Shown here piece by piece: positions 1-12,578 of a stretch of 64,000 nt of DNA. The stretch lies in the NCBI GenBank assembly GCA_023333565.1, contig JAJKFH010003504.1, positions 3,434,005 through 3,498,004 of the forward strand, given 5' to 3'. Position numbers and translations under genes: made by a program. Source of the stretch: Puffinus mauretanicus. Its lineage: Eukaryota > Chordata > Aves > Procellariiformes > Procellariidae. Position 1 is the stretch's first letter, and every line of letters starts with the position of its first letter. Below the pieces are notes generated by a model. The model was not told the origin of the DNA. It ran no database searches and worked only from the letters and a program-made list of their open reading frames with translations.

Positions 1-503
1 CTTAGATGCAACAGGACAAAATACAATTTCAAAAGCCCTTGGTTTTATTGCAGAGCAGCCCTTGGGCAGGATTGCACGTGATGCTCCTGATGAGCCTTGA
101 TGGAACGTTGGCCTCTGCTTCAGCCATGGGAAGCCGAGCACTGGAAGAAGCAAATTTTAACAGTTATCAACGCATTACATTTCTATCTCCCCAACCATAT
201 ACCGCCACTAGCTAATTTCATAACCCACTGTAATTTCCGTCTAGTTGAGATGGTAGTTTTTATATAAAAGGCTAATATTTCTTTGATTTTACTCCTTCAC
301 TCTGTCACTGGTTTTCAAAGATGTATTGAGCTGTAGCTCGTGTTGAGTGAGAGGGGCAGGGTGACACGAGCACTTTTGAATCTCACTTCCCGGATGCATC
401 AGGATCTGTAATAGGGCAAGCTCTGCCATTATGGAAAAGCTCGAGGGTGCAGAGGTTAGCTCTGACAAGGCACCCAGGGACAGCAGAGTGAGGACTGCGT
501 AAA
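1..503. other. Unassigned sequence, left edge
   Basis: I recognise no gene, repeat family or RNA here. The short open frames have no domain character and no convincing splice context. Confidence 0.5.
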
Positions 504-582
504 CAGAAAGAGGGAAGAAAGGAAAGGAAGGAAAGAAAGGCGAGAAAAGACAGAAAGGAGAGAAAGGAAAGAAAGGAAAGAA
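504..582 (+). repeat. Purine-rich GAAA/GGAAA simple tract
   Basis: This tract of about 79 bases is almost pure A and G on the plus strand (AGAAAGG/GGAAAG units), with cytosines only near 541 and 551. It is a degenerate (GAAA)n-type microsatellite. The minus-strand open frame across it encodes a low-complexity Leu/Ser/Phe run, which is an artefact of the repeat. Confidence 0.85.
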
Positions 583-3500
583 GCCCAGCGCTTCTAATGT
601 TTCTCTCCTCTTTATTTCCTTCTATCTCCTCTTCTTTGCGCAGAAAGTGTCTTTCTAAACTTGAATATTGAAAATAAATAAATGAATGCATGATAAAAGT
701 GAAATTTGGAACAAGTCAAGAAGCACAGCTTAGTTTCGTTAGAAACTAGGCTTTAAGACAAGCTGTTGGAAGTGCTTCTGAGCCCCAGGCTGGGGAAGAG
801 GAGCAGGAAGAAATAATTGGGGTGAAGGGAACCCCCATTTGGTTTGAAAACTTCTAGCTAAACTACAGAAACAAAAACCTGAAGATAATAACAAAAACCT
901 TTATTCCCACTGACTGTCCTTTGACTGGTCATCACAGTGCATTGCTACTTGGGACACTGAAAAATTTAATCTCACTTGAAAACCTTTGTCCTGAGAGCAA
1001 GATTTTCAAATAAGAATAAATCTGCCCAAGAAATCCAGCCTTCTGCATAGCTCGGGGAATGGGTAGTGATGGTTCTTTGATGTTCAGTCTCTTGGAAAGC
1101 AACTTAGATCACATTTGTCCTTCCTCCTGCCTGTGGCATTGGCTTCTAAGAGAGTTGGCCTGCTTAAATTTTAGCTTTGAATTAAGTTCAGCAAAGGAGC
1201 ATTAATATTGGTTCCCAATCTGACTTTGAAAGTTGGTGTTCAGCTTCAAAAGGAAATCTAGCTGCCCAGGAATGCTGCTGAGCCAAACAGCTAGGCAGAT
1301 GCTGGAAGAAAAGACGCTCTAATTTCATCTTGTTGATATGGAGAGAGGAAATGAGGAATCAAATAAGAAAAGAGAATAAGAGAAGGGAAATTTAAGAGGC
1401 AATATGACCAAAAATAAAGCGAGGAAAGAGAACTGCTGTGATGAACAAAAAACTAGCTGCAAAACAACCATAACAAAAAAGAAGCTATAAAAGTGCCCTC
1501 GGGTGTCACCTTTGAGGCACATTGCATCAAACTAGCCTCTATACTAGTAATACGATTCATCTTTGTGGCAGGCTATAGGGAAGTGATAGTCAAACTTCCC
1601 TGTTTTATTGCCATTTTCTCCTGTTCCTCAGCCATCTCTTGCCCTTCTCTCCTTGTGTTACTAGAACATTACAAGATACTTTTGTAGAAAAGTGGTTATT
1701 TATTGGCTCCAAAGTAGGTTTGTTAACATCACTTCTAACCTGAAGTGCTTTGAATCACCTACTCTTCACCCAGAAAACCGCCTCCTCTCTGTGCATTTCA
1801 ACTGTTGTCCAAATGTCCCATAAATTGGACACGTGCTTCCAATCCACGAGATGGACACCTCATATTTTGTAACAGCTTTTCCTTTTCGGAGGTCATCCTT
1901 CACCTGCTGACAGCAGGGAGCACTGCAGACCATTTGCTAGAGCTGGAAGACTCAGGTGGGAACATATTTGCCTGTTTGCTTCTGGGTTATTCCTGATGGA
2001 TGTGACTAAGCAAATGGATGATTGGAAGAGTGTGAAGACATTTTATAGTTGTATATTTAATGGGTGTCTATGTCAGTCTGAAGAAATCAATACAGTAAAT
2101 ATTTAATCTCAAAATACTATTAACAATACACCAGCTAAAGATTATTCCTGACTGTGGGAGCACTTCTTGAATATCTGAACACTTAAATGTCTCAGGATAC
2201 TTTAGAAAACACAGAACTGCCAACTAGTGCAGACCCAGGGTTTTTTTTTTTTCCAAATTACCTGTGTGTAGTCTCATCCCTTCACACCAACATGCAATAA
2301 GAACTGAACTTAAAATGGTGAAAGACTTGATGGGTATGATGGGTACCCAGTGTGGCACTCCATGAGCTACCTCAAGCCTGAAAGAAACAGGTTTGTTGAA
2401 GATAGCAAGCAATGAACGTAGCAATATTTCTTCTTGACCCAAGCAGATACACGTCTAGCATCCACTTTGAAAGTAACCTATGTGGGTTGGTGTTACGTTA
2501 GAGAGCTGTGTTCCCACTATCCTGTACAGTGCAGGCGTATCCTGAGCTGTGTATTAGGTTTTTAAATGCATCCCATTTTAAGGACTATTTAGGAATACTT
2601 ATAAAAACACTATAGCGTATTTTCAGACCGAAGCAGGTATTGACCTGCTTTGGCTCTACTGTAAATATTCAAGTCTGGCTTTGCAGAAGTATCCCTGAAG
2701 CCCAAGGTGCAGCTAAGTGACCGAAACACTAAGAAAATGAAAAATTGTGCCTCTCCTGACAGTGAAAATGGAAGAGAGAAGAATCATTCTCAGGGGAACA
2801 GTGAGGAAGTGAGGAACCTGTGGGAGGAAGGAGAAATAGTGACAAATAATATTCCCATACTCTTCCACTGCAGACCACGGTCAGTATTAGCAACCACAGA
2901 GTGGTCCTTATGCAGCATGTGGGGACAGGTGATCACCCTGAGTCCTGTGAGCCAATGGCCAAATCAATTTCTACCATAACATGCCAAGGAAAAAAAGGTA
3001 TGTTATGAGGGCCAGGTTTCTGGAGCATTCAGAGGGACTATCATTAAAAAAAAATTAATCTCTGAGTTGCGCAAAAGTATAATTGCTTACGGCTTAAAGC
3101 AGTAGTATGTGTTACCTGGGCCCTTCTGAGGCAGGGCCCAAGCGGCAAGTCAGAATGAAATATCCTTGAGGAGAGAAAACCAAGGCCTTTGGTGGATATC
3201 AGGCCCTTCCCAACCTTGTTCTCCCGAACAGAGGATGAGTGAAGCAGCCGGACTTGTGGTATCTCCCAGATTGCAGCTCCAGACCTCTGTCAGGCATCAC
3301 CCAGGTCTGAAAACCTATTTTCTCACGTCCTCCCAGGCACTAGAGGTGTACAGGTTGTGAAGGAAGACTTATTCTCTGTTTCAGAGCTTTGGTCTGTTCT
3401 CCATTTCGGTTACGTTTCCCTGATATATGTAACCCCTCTCCTGGCTTCCCGCTCTCCAGAACATCTACTGAGCACTTACCTACTTGCCTTTGCTCTGTAG

Positions 3501-3773
3501 GAAACACACATGCATCTATGGTAAGCAGGATCAAGGTAAGGTTTAGCTCAGCTTCAGCAACTGTTTAACATATGCCCTGCAAGAAGGTCTAACTCTGTAC
3601 CATCCCATCCAACAGCCCTTTACATCAGGACTTTCATTTCTCAGCTACACTTTTTTTGATATATACTTCCTTCACTCCAAATGGTTTTGGACAAAACTTT
3701 CCTCTGTTTTGAAAATCACCTACCCATACACACAATAGATCATCATAATTTTTTACTGTGACAATGATAATAA
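583..3773. other. Unassigned sequence
   Basis: No gene, RNA or interspersed repeat could be identified. There is a 12-base T run near 2241. Open frames are short and random-looking. Confidence 0.5.
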
Positions 3774-3865
3774 ATTTTATTCTATGATATTATTATATTT
3801 TATTCTACAATATTATTATATTTTACTCTATTATATTATCTAATTTTATTCTATGATAATAAATT
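3774..3865 (+). repeat. AT-rich tandem repeat, 23-bp unit, about 4 copies
   Basis: Four consecutive units start at about 3774, 3797, 3820 and 3843. Each begins ATTTTA(T/C)TCTA and the first three continue with ATATTAT-like sequence. Units 1 and 2 differ at two or three positions; units 3 and 4 are more diverged. The surrounding 3750-3900 is also extremely AT-rich. Confidence 0.8.
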
Positions 3866-6800
3866 TTATGAAAAAATAATATTTTTATTTTTAATATTTG
3901 TCTTGTCCCAGAAAAACAAAATTTTATTTGATTTGGAGCTACATAAGGGATGGATTTCACCTATTGTATGGTATTTCTTGTCACTATGCAAGGTAAAACA
4001 TTTCAACGTAAACATTTGGTAACAAGCTATGTAATAATTAAATGTAAAATCTGTAAATAATTAAATCTAGGAATTTCTGGATTAATTAATTGTGGCAAAG
4101 GTAGATATGGCAAAATGACAGTCAAGTTTTTTCCTCAAAAAAATAGAGTATTAAAACATGATCAAGTTTTGCAATACAAAATGAATGAAATATAATTAGC
4201 TTATTTGAACCTTTCAAATCTCTCTTTTCATACTTCATCCCGGTACTTTTCCATTTGTTGTTTTTACAGAACCATATTAATGGAGCTCCAATTATTTTTA
4301 ATCATCATCATGTGAATAATTTACCTAAAATCTTTCAGTCTGGTTTTCCTGTTCAAACTATTTATAAAGGGTATGCAAATGCTCTGGGAATTTAAGAAAT
4401 ACACCATGTGCTAAGAGCTAAGCACAAATGTCTTCCAAGTATGTGTCCATACACAAAAAGTGTTGATGTCTGAGGAAATCGGTCCTTCAAGAAGTTCATT
4501 CACAGAGACATCCCAGATAATGGAACAAGTTGAAATAATTAGAGCTTTCTGCCTTTTTGCCCATTTTCACTCTTTCACTTTACCCCGAGGACTGAATACC
4601 GGGTCTCTGTTTCCTGCTGCACAGAGGCAAGGGACTGACTTGGCACAAGGAACTCACAAGACATGGAGGTGGCACATAATCCACGTTTTCTCCTCACCAG
4701 GTCAGCAACTGGCATGGAAATCCCTCAGCAAACCTCCTATGATATTTCCCACGAGAAGTTATTGATAGAGCCAGAAATGGAGCTGCAATATCTTCATGTT
4801 GCCAGAAGATGTGTTTTGCAATGTGGCTCCATATTTTCTTGACCTTTTGCTTGCTGCACTCTGAGGACCAGCATTATCATCAAGTTTTTTCAGTGCAAAA
4901 TTAAACACATTGACTGCCAGCCCAGAAGACAAAACTGGGATAGCAAAGTAAAAGGAGTCTGTGGGCTTCACCTCTCCTAGAAAGAGAAGTCAGATCTCAA
5001 ACCCAGTGCTGTCTGAAATGTCACCGTGACAAGCAGGGAAATCAAATTCCAGCTGGACTGTGTGATTCTGTGGGCAGAGCTGGTGGGAAAGCACAGGCAG
5101 CTCTGGGCATAACAACTTCCCAGGACTGCAGAGAGCTGTGAAATCCCTATAGAAGGTCATTGGCTTGCTCACACCACCAAACGCCGGAGATGAAAAATGC
5201 CATTTGCCACAACCCACAGAGCCTAATGCAAACACTGCCCGCACAAGAGAGAGGTGCAAAGTTTGAGACTTGCAATAGATTCAGGGAAATAAACATCCAA
5301 ACACACTGGAAATGACAAACAATGGCCACAGTGGCCTACAAGGCCATTTTTTTACATACCAAGGAAGGAACATTCTGTCAAAGCTGGCACAAAGAGCAAG
5401 GGGCTGAGCGAGGCAGGGAAAGGCATGACAGCATCAAACACACTTGTATTCTCTACTACAGGAGAGTGAAGCTCATTTCTTTGAATAAGATTACCAAGCC
5501 AGATCATTCTTGACACAAGACAAATACCTTCATCTAAACATCCAGCAAACTTCTTAAACCAAGAAGGGAGCATACGGCAGGAAAACAGAAGAAATGCAGA
5601 AGTAAAAATGCCCAATAATTATCCCCCTTGTGAGTTGAAAAACACATTAGGTTCGAAAAAAAGATAACAGGACCTGTCAAGGTTGTCCTGATCAAGTAAC
5701 AGTGAAACATAAAGTCTCTTTATTATAAGGAAGCCCGGAGCCTACTCAAACTGTTACCGCATTTGGAAACTTCAACCTGTCTTGTGTTCGCCATTGATTT
5801 ACAAGGAGTTATTATTGACAACCCGAGTGGAGAACACTCTTCTCTTTTTTCCTAGCATAGCATCTCCCGTTGCCTTAATTACGATCTTGACGGCAAGTAC
5901 CAGCACAGATAGGAAACTGTAATGCTAAAATAATCACAAATTTCAAACTGGAGATTTAAAAAAGCCCCAGCAATTTAGTCTCAGAAAAGTTGTTAAATGA
6001 GTATAAAACCATAACTCTCCAAGGCAGATATTCTGAAATTTGTCTGTCCACAAACATGATGAATGCAAGGAGAATAGGCTTAGAAAATTTAATTTGAAGT
6101 CCACTGTTTTCAGACTCTCTGAGGAATAGAAAACTAACTTACACTTGAGAAAGTTTCATTATAACTATGCTGTTGTGACACAAAAATAGCTGTACATTTT
6201 TCATCATGTTGGATTTGCATTTTGGAACAACTTGCCAGGATTAATACCGATTCAGGGATAAATGCATTGTGCATGATGTAGCATTTTGTCAAAAAAAAAA
6301 AGACTTTACATCTCTTCAGCAGAGATGGCCATTTCATTTCACTGAAAAATGCTCACCCTTCATTATAAGAGTAGTTCTGCTGTTGTTCTAACATACGTTT
6401 AATTTATAAATAACCGACTGGAGTTTCACATGTACAACCACATTACATCTCATTAGAGTCAAACCACTGACAATACTGCATGCCAGTCCCTGGAAGGGGA
6501 ACAGGCAGAAAAAGGGAATTGACAGAACAGACATTTCTGTACATCCCTCTTTTTGCCCCCCTTCCTGGGAGAGTTCAACGTGCTGTGCTTACAGTAAGCA
6601 ATATATTTTATTAATGTTACAAATACTTCACATTATTCATAAATAAGGAATAGACTCATTTTTTATTAATTCCCCATGATAAGGAATTTTTTGTGTTGTT
6701 CAGGCACCTGCTCAAACTTCAAAATGTCTTTTCTCTCCTTTGACAAGGTCTGTTTGACAAAGGCAGAAAGTTGACCTTCAAGCCAGTAAGTGACACAACC

Positions 6801-8309
6801 GTAAGAACAGGGAAGGAGCATGTGTTCTCTGTTAGATATTCCTCATCAGCACGACACTTCAAATAAGTTACTTTACGCAGCACAAAAATGACCTTGGATT
6901 ATTACTTTGACTCATATTTTATGTTGTCAACCTGCAGAATTTTAATTAGAATTGAGAATTCAGGAAATCACTGTGTTCTATCCATAGACCTCTTACAACC
7001 CTGAAAATTATTGTAATTTAAGCAGTATCAGAATAGGAAGAGGGTTTTTGAGGTATCATTTTAGGAAACTAGGTCCAGGTTATTTACCATATGCAAGGGG
7101 ATACTTGTAATTCATTTTCTTCTCAAAGTATTCATGTCTGACTGAAATCTTTCTGATTCTGAAAAGCTTTATACAGCTGTCACAGCAAAAACTACAGAAT
7201 TAACAGGGCAAATGTTCTGTCCCTTTTCTGTCCATAGGCTGAATGTGCTACTCCCAATCCTTCCTGTTTTGGGAGCCAAATCTGTACCTGGTTTAAGATG
7301 CCATTTTGTAGAAGTTGGGAAGGCAATGAAAGGAGCTTTTTTCCTTGATGCAATTGTTTTCAGGTTGGCAATAAAGAATTCCAGTAAACTCCAGGTGAAA
7401 GTTGGCATGAGTTTTGCACATCTGTTCTTTTACGTCTTCCAGTACATCCACAGGAATTCAAGAATTATCATCAGAGCAGTTATGCTGGGAGTCCAATATC
7501 CTGTGCTTGACAGAGGCTGTGGTCAGTTGTGGCAAGAAACCCTGCAGGCAACCAGCAGTGGAGAACGTGCACCAGGGACCCCGACCTCTGAAAAGTTAAA
7601 GATCGAGCCATGCCTCTGTTAGCATCCCGTGCTTATTCCCACGTTGCCTCTTCCCTGCGTAAAGCCCTCAACGAGTAAGCCTCTCCTTCTTATAACCTCC
7701 TTTAAAAAGCCCCTGCATGAACTTCTTGTTAATGTCCATTACTATAATGCCGAATAACCTTCTAATCCTGAAAAAGGATCAGGTTTTTTTAAACCACCTT
7801 ACTCTCCCCTGGCTTTTAGCTTCAGCAATATCATATGATAATGAGTTCTACAAATGAGTTGCAAGTTGTGTGAGAAAGTAGATCTGCTTTTCAGTTTTTC
7901 ATCAGCTTTTTTTAATAGCATGGTGTTAGGACTGGCTTCAACCATCTATACCAGAGGCATATCTCTGAGTGTACAAAACGTAAGGTTTGGTTTCCTCTCC
8001 TTGTATTGTTAGACATGTGATTTTTTTTTCTTCAGACAGGAATAAACACAAAACTTCCTGCAACAGGAAATGAAGTTAAAAAAATCCTCCTCTGCAGCTT
8101 CTATGCATTTCTAGTTCCAGCCCAAAGGTGCTCCTTTTCTGGGAATATGAAGCAATTACCAAAATAATAATAAAAGGGGCACAGCAAAAGATGATTATCT
8201 GTGGCCTCTGACAGAAAGTCATTCCCCATTCCGCACTCAACTCTAGCCAGACTCATCACTGTGGTTTATTAGCAAAGACAGGCAAAAGAAGAGGAAAATG
8301 TTTCTTCTT
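3866..8309. other. Unassigned sequence
   Basis: No recognisable gene or repeat. A 136-codon plus-strand open frame at 7212-7622 has no motif I know and no clear exon boundaries, so it is not called as a gene. Confidence 0.45.
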
Positions 8310-8321
8310 CTTCTGTTACAG

Positions 8322-8339
8322 ACTATCACTAAAAATCAG
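8322..8339 (+). other. Candidate 18-nt microexon between strong splice signals
   Basis: A TTCTTCTTCTTCTGTTACAG polypyrimidine/acceptor signal ends at 8321. It is followed by 18 bases and then a consensus donor, CAG|GTAAGT, with GTAAGT at 8340-8345. The 18 bases would add six codons without changing frame. The matches to splice consensus are seen in the sequence; use as an exon is inference, and chance co-occurrence in AT/TC-rich DNA is quite possible. Confidence 0.2.
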
Positions 8340-8345
8340 GTAAGT

Positions 8346-9279
8346 ATTTCTATGCTATTTGTCTTCAAGATGTTGTCTAAAATCATCTTTTGGGATCTTC
8401 TTTGTTTATGTGTACTGTTGTGTGCTGTTGTAACACAGAAAAAAGGACTTTTCCAAGGCATAATTTCATTGATCTTGGAGTTTCAAGCTATTGTTTGATT
8501 TCCCAAGAAAAAGGAACTATGCTTTTATCTTATAACAGCTTTCTTACAGCCATTGCAAAAATGTTGGAAATTAATTTGCTTTTCCATTGCCTCAGGAACT
8601 AAATAAGTATCTTTAAAGCTTCAATTCTGCCTACACCCAAGAAGTGTGTAAGGCTGGGCAGAGATGGGCAGGCAAGATGTTACAGTCCACTGACCATTAT
8701 TCTGAAAGGCTTTAAGGAATGGTGGGAAAATAGAAAGCAGTCATTTTGACATTAATTGACATCAATTGGAGAACATTTAGATCAAAAGGAAATACTTGAA
8801 AAGCAATTCTAAGAACAGCCAGCGTGGTTTCTTCTTCTGCAAAACAAAGCCAATCTAATTTGTTCCAATTATTCAAAGCTATACTAGAGGTGGGCAAATC
8901 TTCTGGATTTGTGAACTTCTGAGACTACTTTCTAGGTTCATAAAAACCAATTAAGCCCCATGAATGGATTTGTTAAAATGTAAATAAAACTGAAGCAATT
9001 TTTCTTGTAGACTAAGGCTAAATTGCAATGTGACTATAGAGGCTGCAATCTTCAGCCACTAAACACTTGCAGGTTTGGGTTGTGTATCATACACAAGGTA
9101 GGTGCTTAAGGCACCACAGTCCATTAAGCCATTCTTACATTCCCTCTGTAGTGGCAGGTGAAGAGCCCTGGGTTTTCCACCCAGTCCAAACTACTCTGCC
9201 CCCTTCCACAAATTTTGTGAAGTTACCAGATTATTCAGAAAAGAAATGCTGCTTATCACTATATATTAATGATGCTACC
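8346..9279. other. Unassigned sequence
   Basis: Nothing recognisable apart from short random open frames. Confidence 0.5.
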
Positions 9280-9285
9280 ACTTAC

Positions 9286-9644
9286 TGAGATAATACTAGA
9301 GCCCTTACATGCAGTCCCATAAACAGTAAGTCTGAATCCCCCTTGGTCCCAAAGCTTGATACAGGTTCTCTTGGTCTTCCTCACACGAAGTTTGATGACG
9401 CCAGTCTCTTCCCAACAGATTTGCTTTGTATCGGCGAACTTAACAAAGCTGTGCTGGGTCTGAATGTCTTTCTCAGGCCAGATCTCAGCAATCATGTGTC
9501 TTCCTGAGCCATTCCCCCACTTCTGAGACTGGGTTATGCTATATTCATCGTGCTCCCTGTCTTTTTCCAAATAGTTGAACCTCTTTGGCAGCATAGCTCT
9601 TCTTCCCTGACACCTAAGAAGACGACTTGAAGCCAGATCTTTAT
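9286..9644 (-). other. Exon-like open stretch of unknown identity
   Basis: On the minus strand a good acceptor (CCTTCCCCACTGCAG, ending at 9645) is followed by 359 bases open in one frame, then GTAAGTGG at 9285-9278. The frame belongs to a 178-codon open frame (9795-9259), unusually long for this AT-rich region. The segment encodes a mixed-charge polypeptide with basic and beta-rich character (for example RVRKTKRTCIKLWDQGGFRL) and no membrane segment. It has several CpGs (near 9395, 9431, 9434, 9548 and 9622), unlike its flanks. I recognise no domain. It could be an exon of an unidentified or lineage-specific gene, a retrocopy fragment, or a piece of an unassigned mobile element. A CR1 fragment begins 286 bp beyond its upstream end but in a position that does not explain it. 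Confidence 0.25.
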
Positions 9645-9929
9645 CTGCAGTGGGGAAGGACCAAGGTGGGGAATGCCCTTCCCTACCTCCAATGACAAGG
9701 AGTTTGAGGCAGAAAGTACAAGCTGAATTTGTCTGTTCTGTTTCTTCTGTTGGGAAGAGGCTGCCTCTATCCCCCACCACTGACAGCTTCACCAATACTA
9801 ATCAGGTAAAGGGGTAGTTTGACTAAGCATTACGCATGCGCCAAATTCCGGTAAAGTTAACCAAGTGCATCAACAAACTCTCATGCAACTACAGATCCGA
9901 AAAATATTTCAAATTCAGGACATGCATTT
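9645..9929. other. Unassigned sequence upstream of the exon-like stretch
   Basis: It includes the upstream half of the 178-codon minus-strand open frame and a small CpG-containing patch near 9832-9852. No known element was recognised. Confidence 0.4.
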
Positions 9930-10195
9930 CATAGAATCATAGAATCATAGAGTCATAGAGTCATAGAACCATTTAGGTTGGAAAAGACCCTTAAGGTCAT
10001 CGAGTCCAAATGTTAACCTAACACTATCAAGTCCACCACTAAACCATGTCCCTAAGCACCGCATCTACACGTCTTTTAAATACCTCCAGGGATGGTGACT
10101 CAACCACTTCCCTGGGCAACCTTTTCCAATGCCTGACAACCCTTTCAGTGAAGAAATCTTTCCTAATGTACAATCGAAACCTCCCCTGGTGCTTT
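9930..10195 (-). mobile_element. CR1 LINE, 5'-truncated 3' end
   Basis: It begins on the plus strand with repeated CATAGAATCATAGAATCATAG units, the reverse complement of the CR1 3' octamer repeat. It continues into GGTTGGAAAAGACCCTTAAG and the CR1 3' region that matches the intact copy at 26816 base for base in long stretches (for example ACGTCTTTTAAATACCTCC). It stops near CCCCTGGTGC, giving a typical short 5'-truncated insertion. The open frame at 10046-10282 is an antisense reading of this element. Confidence 0.93.
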
Positions 10196-10500
10196 CAATT
10201 ACCTGATGGGAAGACACAGAGAAAATGGAACAAAACTATTTGCAGAGGTGGACAGGGAAAATCTGCGAGACAACAGATGTAAGTGGGAACATGGGAAATT
10301 AGAGAGGGGAGTATTTGGTTTTTTTACCATGCAGGTTGCCCAGAGAGGTTGTTGAATTTCCATTCTTGGAGGTATTTAAAGCTTGACCAGGCAAGACCCT
10401 GAGCAATAGGATCTTACTGGCCCTGCTTTGAGCAGGGATTGAGCCACAGGACCCCCAGATGTCCCTTCCGAACTAGGCTGTTGAATGAGTCGGTGATTTT
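10196..10500 (+). mobile_element. Older CR1 LINE 3' fragment in opposite orientation
   Basis: It contains CAGGTTGCCCAGAGAGGTTG followed by the characteristic TCCATTCTTGGAGGTATTTAAA and GACCCCCAGATGTCCCTTCC stretches of the sense 3' end of CR1. The upstream 120 bases (10200-10320) look like the diverged RNA-coding part preceding it. It is more diverged than the neighbouring minus-strand copy, which may have inserted next to or into it. Confidence 0.8.
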
Positions 10501-12573
10501 ACATGTCTTGCTGAACTGTGAACTGAGACTTGTTAGAGAAAAGGATCTGGTAACATTTTTTCCACCCATAGGTCACACTAAAATATTAGTGTAAATCTCA
10601 CAGAAGTTTGCAGTGGTATTTGGTTCTTAACTTCCTTTTTGCTTTGACTTTGTTCCTGAAGACCAAAAGAAGGACTATTAATGATAATCATTTTATAGCC
10701 TTAACACATCTTCTAAACCACATCTCTTTTCAAAATACATTGTCATTCTCATCTTTCATTTCTAAATTCGCTTATTGTCCTTTTTTCTCATGTTCTGAAA
10801 ATAATTCAGAATCGGAAATGCCTGGCGGTGCTACCATTATCATCATTTACAATCATCTTCCTTTCCCCCCCACTACTCAAATAATATAGCAGGAAAAATG
10901 AGAGCAGTTCAGGACTATTGCAAGCATTATTATCATGAAAAATTCACCTAGAGCTAAATCCATTAAGGAGTCAAATGCCCGTGTCCTAACTAAGAGTCTT
11001 TGTGTGTAAAAAAGTCCAAAACTGATTTTCTCAGACTCCAGTCACTCCGTCGCTAGGTCATGCTGCAGCACCAATGGACCAGGAATAAAGTTTCCTGCAG
11101 ATCTGCTCCAGTCCAAGATTGCCAAGGTCTGAGGGTGCCGGAGGGCCAACCCTACTGAGAGCCACAAACAAGGCAGTGACCATCTCCCCCGCCTTCCCAC
11201 CACGTCAGATACCACAAACTGTCTCAGGGAGTACCAACCAACCAAACCCCCACACCAGATGAAGAAAAGGTGTTCGTCTTTTCCAAAACAACCCGTGATT
11301 AGGACAGTCACCTCAGAAGCTAGAGATCTACCTCTTTTCTCCCCTGAGGCAATTAGTCTAATCGCCAGGTTCAGTGTAAACTAGGGGAAAGCTCTCTTTT
11401 GCTGTCATATCAAAGCTGTTCTGCTTTATATGATATAATTAATTATTATTAAGCCACAAGGCAAGTAAGAGAGTACATCTCTATAGTAAAGTGTTTAGGG
11501 TGCTCCTGTGGCCAGGGCAATACTCATATTCTACTCCCCCTCCAATTAGAACATAAATCCTGTTTCTCCATTGTCGTTGCTTCAGGCTTGAGGACATATT
11601 TGGGCTGGATATTATCTTAGGTTTCTCTCTCATAACGATTTCAGTCTCTGCATTGATTTATCCCAATTATAGTAGGACTAATGTATTTTTTGGTCATACC
11701 TGGAGATACAAAATGGTCATCAGCAGACAGATGGGCTGCCATCATTTCCACCAGTTACTGCTGTTACCTTCTCATCTGCATGTCATTGACTTTGGCCAGT
11801 TGTCCCGGTTGCATGCAACCAGCCAGCACACACTCGTGATCTGAAACAAACTTTCATGACCTGGCACTTTATTGATAAAAGCAAACTTGCAAGGCACTTA
11901 AACATGTAGTTTTGTCAACTGTTTTGATACTTCACGTTTTGGTAAGTATCTTTCTGTGAATGTCAGCTGCAATTCTTGTTAAATCTAATTCAGATTTGCA
12001 ACAAGCCAAATGAAAGATACATGATTTAGCTAAAACAACGAAAACCTACTTGAGCAATAACCTTGAAACTAAGAGGCAATCTATTACAGACAGGATGTTT
12101 TTATTGTTGTAAATTTTTACAAGTGTATAATTGGCATATTTTCCAAGTACATTTTCCCATTTTCTCTAAATAAGACATAACACTAGATTTGTACTGTCTA
12201 ATTTAGGTGTCTAAATTGACAACAATATTTCATGTTTGAGTTCAGAAGGATTATTTTTGACTTAGAACTAATTTGCAGACTGACTGACCCTTACTCCTAT
12301 GATGGAGGGAATGGACAGAAATAATTGCAATGCGGGTATTAGGCAGACTGCTGATTTAAAGTCCCTAACTCATGTGTCAAAACTGCTGCTCCCAGGTCAG
12401 ATACATCAGTAGAATCAACTTCTTTTCTTCCTTTTTAAGCTAGAACTTTATTAAATGAAGTCTTCCTTTTCATCTAGCTTTGTCAAATATACCTCATCAA
12501 TATGAGTTAATAGTTTTACATGACATTTTGAAAATTAAAACCACAGTTTATGTGTTCACCCTGAGAAGTCTAT
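10501..12573. other. Unassigned sequence
   Basis: No gene or clear repeat. The region 11040-11320 is somewhat more GC-rich and carries an 89-codon minus-strand open frame of no recognisable type. At 12201-12219 there is a TTTAGGTGTCTAAATT motif of the decayed repeat type noted elsewhere. Confidence 0.45.
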
Positions 12574-12578
12574 ATATG
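12574..12578. repeat. Target site duplication, left copy (ATATG)
   Basis: ATATG directly precedes the LTR and is repeated exactly at 13153-13157. Confidence 0.9.

Noticed and set aside
383..691. Leu/Ser/Phe-rich minus-strand protein
   Set aside because: Reading of the GAAA simple tract; low complexity with no gene context.
7212..7622. 136-codon plus-strand frame
   Set aside because: No recognisable domain or exon structure; a second overlapping frame is also open.
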